Shown here piece after piece: positions 61,139 to 64,000 of a stretch of 64,000 nt of DNA. The stretch is taken from positions 467,480-531,479 of the forward strand of contig CAUJNA010002135.1 in NCBI GenBank assembly GCA_963377175.1, given 5' to 3'. The notes beneath the pieces are model-generated. The model ran no database searches. It worked only from the letters and a program-made list of their open reading frames with translations, and was not told where the DNA came from. This DNA comes from Effrenium voratum. Lineage: Eukaryota; Sar; Dinophyceae; Suessiales; Symbiodiniaceae. Both the position numbers and the translations under genes were made by a program. Within the stretch, counting starts at the first letter, position 1. Every line of letters starts with the position of its first letter.

Positions 61139-61251
61139 GTCCCTCGGTAGTGCCCTTTCTCACCCCTTTTTTGGTTGGGAGGGTTCCCCTACCAAAATAG
61201 ACTACAGAAAAAAGGGTACCCTTATTCTAACCTCTCTACTGGAGGACCTAG
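61139..61251 (+). mobile_element. IE1 copy, candidate intron
   Basis: TTTACAG|GTCCCTCGGTAG...TCTACTGGAGGACCTAG, 113 bp. The left outer bases are ACAG, not CTAG. A + frame from 61006 (polar, SFSVQMQVSASRSP) reaches it. Confidence 0.9.
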
Positions 61252-61369
61252 GTTTAGTTTGGGAATCAGAACTGAGTCCCCCTTGTAGCCATGACATCAA
61301 ACCCGACACAAGGCCAGATCCTGAGCACTGGGCCATTGGGAACGCGTGTGGTTTGTGCGACCGGTCGAG
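61252..61369 (+). CDS. putative exon between IE1 and a GAG|GTGAGC donor
   Basis: Carrying over the upstream phase (G plus GT), 40 codons follow IE1 without a stop to CGGTCGAG|GTGAGC. The peptide is polar and charged (HDIKPDTRPDPEHWAIGN, CGLCDRS). A - strand frame over 61297-61497 is also protein-like, so strand is not settled. Confidence 0.4.
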
Positions 61370-61938
61370 GTGAGCGAGCTTTCCTCAGCTGCGTCGTTGA
61401 TGCAAACAAGCAGCAGGCGCGGGGGATTTTGTGAGTCCCAGACGAAATAGGGATGATCAAAGGCTCCTTTACAACGGGTGACCATTAGGAAAATCACGAC
61501 AAAGATGAGTTACAGTTGCAACACCAAAAGGGACAAGTTACTCATTGCCATTTTGGGGCCAGGAATATTGATCAACCCCCAAATCCCAAATGCTGAGTTT
61601 TCAGGGAAACCCCCAAAGTCATAGTTGTTCCTTTTGGTTTCCTTTCAAAGCCCGCCCAAAAAGTGTACCCGAAAAAATAAAAAATAAAAGGGACACCGAA
61701 TTGCAGTGTTGCCGAGGGACACCCCCCCCCCCTTTTCCACCAAACCGATCCAAGCCACCAATTGGAGGGAAGCTGAATTTTGGGTGTGGAATTGTTCAGT
61801 TTTCATAGGTTTTTTACTGCCGGTGTTTGTAAAAGGCGTAAAAGCAAGCCGTTCTGGTCCTGGCAGACGTGGCGCGTTGATCGGGAGCCTGACTTGGGGT
61901 CGCGCCAGTTCGGCGAACAGTTCGCCTCATGTAAGAAC

Positions 61939-62619
61939 TCAAGGCTGACATATGCTGACAATCGCGCTTTGCGCGGTCTCATTCCCTGGGTTCCGTTTCG
62001 GACTTTCATTTTTCTTGGGGTTGGCACCAATCCACTCGTGGGTGTGGGGGGGTGTGTGGGGCTTTTTTGTTTCTTTCTTTGTTTTCCGGTGGCGAGCTCC
62101 TGTGCGTTTTTTTTTGAGAGACGAAGTACCCAGATACCAATCACGAAGAGGGCACATGGAGGTGCCTTTTTGTGAGGGTACCCCCTTTGCGGTTTTAAAA
62201 GGAAAACCAAAAGCAAGCCACCTTTTTGTTTTTTTTTTGGGGGGGGGGCGCAAGAAGAACATACTCACATTGGTACCCTTCAGGTCGTCCCAAAACCGCA
62301 ACTTTGGTTTGGCCTCCATTTGACCTCTGAATGGGCACACAACCAGCTCGGGGATCAACGAAGCAGGTTCCCCTTTCTTTTGCGTCTTGGAAAAAAACAT
62401 GGTGACGGGTCGTCGCTTGAAGCGCCAACACTTGGATGGCGCTAGGGGTCCCTTCTCATGAATGCCCACTGGGTTGAGTCGTGGGGGGATGCACTCGGGT
62501 GGACTCTGGATAAATAAACGCGTACCTTTAAACAAAAACAGCATAAACAGAACAAACAACTTTTGACCCTGGCACCTGCTGACTTCCTTAGTAGCATCTT
62601 TGAAAAACCTTGTTCGCAA
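61939..62619 (-). other. longest open frame of the window (226 codons), status uncertain
   Basis: One - frame is open over 226 codons, Lys/Pro/Phe-rich with poly-Lys stretches from T- and C-runs on +. No signal peptide or motif is recognised. A frame this long is unusual but not impossible by chance in 64 kb of about 50% GC. Homopolymers in it suppress stops. Confidence 0.2.
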
Positions 62620-63050
62620 CTTTCATGTTCACTCAAGGGGGGGATGTATCAATCAGCGGGACACGTTTCCTCCGGGGTTTCTAAGAGCCACTTGCATCCT
62701 TCTCCTGCGGCCCCGGAAGGCCCGAAAGGGTGGGCCAGGGAATGAATGGCGGTGCCAAAAACAACCCTGAGCCACTCTAGTGATCACTTGATGTAAAATT
62801 GGGGGGATTTAGGGGGGTATAGAAAAGAAGTCTTTTTACAAACCTTTATGACCAGTGTGGGGGTTTTTCGCTTGGCCAGCCACTGGTGAACAGCTGCCGG
62901 AGCCGGAAGTGAAGGAGCAAAACGGAAAACGGAAGTAACCCACACATCAGGACTGGCCTTTCTGCTGGGCAGCAGGCGCCGGGGCAGTTCGATCAGCCGC
63001 GATCAGCCGCGATCAGATGCTGGCTGCGCCCAAAGCCGAATCATTTTTTC
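62620..63050. other. no gene seen
   Basis: Unique sequence; GATCAGCCGC occurs twice in tandem near 62991-63012. Confidence 0.4.
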
Positions 63051-63052
63051 TT

Positions 63053-63179
63053 GGGCGGTTCCCTGGCATCCGGTTCCAGAAAGGTTGTCAGTTGCGTTTG
63101 GTTGGTTTAGTGGCTGTTTCCGTTTTTTTTACGCGCTAAAATGATATTTACTGTTAAGGGGGTCAGTTGGACAGCCCAG
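63053..63179 (+). mobile_element. IE3 copy
   Basis: GGGCGGTTCCCTGGCATCCGG, TTTAGTGGCTGTTTCCG, GCGCTAAAATG and GTCAGTTGGACAGCCCAG. Confidence 0.8.
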
Positions 63180-63326
63180 TTTGGACCTTTTTGGTCTTCC
63201 AGTTTTGGGTTCCCAGTTTTCGTCGTGCCCCCGGGTGATCACCCAAGGTATTTCTGGGTCCTTAACGGGCAACTGACACTGTATCATACCTGGGATGCGG
63301 TGCGGTATTTAGAGCAAACCTGGTGA
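63180..63326 (+). CDS. putative exon starting at the AG of IE3
   Basis: In phase 0 after CAGCCCAG 48 codons are open to TGA. The second half is mixed and charged with many aromatics (PPGDHPRYFWVLNGQ, then WDAVRYLEQTW). An alternative acceptor GGTTCCCAG lies inside at 63213. No family is recognised. Confidence 0.4.
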   Translation, partial: FGPFWSSSFGFPVFVVPPGDHPRYFWVLNGQLTLYHTWDAVRYLEQTW

Positions 63327-63384
63327 ATCCGCCTTCTTTACTCAGGGGTTGGCATATCCTCCGGACCAAACGGGACCCACTGGG

Positions 63385-63711
63385 ATGGGACCCCTTCACT
63401 GATTTGGTGTTGAGTATGCTTTCTAGATCACTCTAAATCTATCTAAAATCACTCTAAGCGTTTCGAGCTGGCTGGCAAGGTCGCAAAACATTGAACAAGC
63501 ATGGTTTTTGGAGAGATTATTGGTAAAATCAAAGCATGATGCGAACACGCGCCATTTTGCTCAAGCCAGCATGGCGTATGAAGCAACACGCTCCATTCAG
63601 GTTGGCCGTCACCATTCCATCACCCCTTCCCTTCCCCCCCCCGCCCCTCCTTCTCCTAAAAAAGGGTGCCTTAGAGTGATTTAGAGGTGTTCAGAGTTGA
63701 GGGGGTCCCAT
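63385..63711. repeat. inverted-repeat region around the spliced-leader relict
   Basis: ATGGGACCCC (63385) pairs with GGGGTCCCAT (63702), and TCTAAAATCACTCTAAG (63443) with CTTAGAGTGATTTAGA (63670), one indel. The spacer carries the leader-like sequence and a C/T-rich stretch. Confidence 0.6.
63551..63565 (+). other. relict dinoflagellate spliced-leader sequence
   Basis: GCCATTTTGCTCAAG matches the 3-prime 16 nt of the 22-nt dinoflagellate spliced leader (GCCATTTTGGCTCAAG) with one base missing. The preceding bases do not match. Genomic relicts of the leader arise when trans-spliced mRNA is reverse-transcribed back into DNA. It is followed by CCAGCATGG and an open frame of about 38 codons. 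Confidence 0.5.
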
Positions 63712-64000
63712 GCCAACATCACGTAAGGGCGCACGTTTTCCGTATCTCTGTCCCATGCCCAAAACTGGATAAGGGTGCGTCTTTTTCGATGGGACCCACT
63801 CCGATTTCCAAGTTTTCCGGCTTTGAGTTTGAGGCTGAGCTGGTGTGACTCGCCGGTGTGACCCGTCTCATCAGTTTAGTGTAGAGGCCATCCGTGTGGG
63901 TCCCATTTGGTCCTTGTAATATCCCCTGAGTCGGGGAATAGGTTCCTTTAGGGGTCCATGATCGATTTGAGCCTTTAGAAGATGATTAGACCCCAAAGGG

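Noticed and set aside
1..64000. Long open frames (150-170 codons) as genes
   Set aside because: At about 50% GC roughly five frames of this size are expected by chance in 64 kb on six frames, and the observed lengths fit that. Length alone was not used as evidence.

Overview
This window is nuclear DNA of a eukaryote, most likely a dinoflagellate (Symbiodiniaceae/Suessiales-like). The main reasons: no bacterial operons, rRNA or plastid genes; no open frame much longer than chance predicts; coding signal only in short pieces (about 50-220 nt); split tandem CCCH zinc-finger exons joined best by a GA-AG intron, a donor type known from dinoflagellates; a near-complete relict of the dinoflagellate spliced leader at about 63.55 kb; and very dense short terminal-inverted-repeat elements whose ends look like splice sites. 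The identification is inference; no species can be named.

The dominant content is a set of short (about 80-190 bp) interspersed elements, labelled here IE1 to IE9 plus a few rarer repeats (R10-R14). IE1 alone has 17 copies. Most families begin with GT, often after exonic AG, and end in AG: IE1 GTCCCCCAGTAG...GGACCTAG, IE3 GTGGTTCCC...CAGCCCAG, IE5 GTTGTTGTTGG...CAACCAAG, IE6 GTACTTCC...GCAAATGGAAG, IE8 GTGGATGG...CCATCCACAG, IE9 GTACCTGGAG...GACTCTAG. That is the architecture of introners, transposable elements that create introns. In several places the sequences on either side of a copy join into an open frame when the element is removed exactly at its GT and AG: 28.2-28.5 kb, 39.37-39.64 kb, 43.5-44.0 kb and 61.1-61.4 kb. 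In other places a long open frame starts exactly at the element's AG (8.43, 19.82, 26.53, 35.47, 36.86 and 63.18 kb). All 17 IE1 copies lie in the same orientation, and so do most copies of the other families, suggesting mainly + strand transcription. A few exon candidates on the - strand (22.0, 60.4 kb) contradict a purely one-way array.

Layout. 0-10 kb: scattered candidate exons with IE3, IE5, IE6, IE7, IE9 and IE2 copies. 10-18 kb: sparse exons, a TG/TGGG compound microsatellite. 18-30 kb: several good exon candidates, including a Thr/Pro-rich repeat exon (25.1 kb) and exon/IE chains. 30-33 kb: AT-richer, a 115-bp tandem repeat and GGTT/GCTT microsatellites. 33-46 kb: the densest exon/IE mosaic. 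46-57 kb: poorer in exons, with a 667-bp multi-hairpin foldback element (50.2-50.85 kb), a tRNA-Gly-like sequence (52.8 kb) and a 129-bp tandem repeat (56.7 kb). 57.6-59 kb: the CCCH zinc-finger gene, the only protein family recognised with confidence. 60-64 kb: IE1/IE3/IE8 copies with flanking exon candidates and the spliced-leader relict.

Limits. Exon calls other than the CCCH pair rest on reading by eye: open frame, amino-acid make-up, splice consensus and contact with an IE element. Antisense frames of real exons also look plausible, so strand errors are possible. No complete gene model can be built from this window alone.
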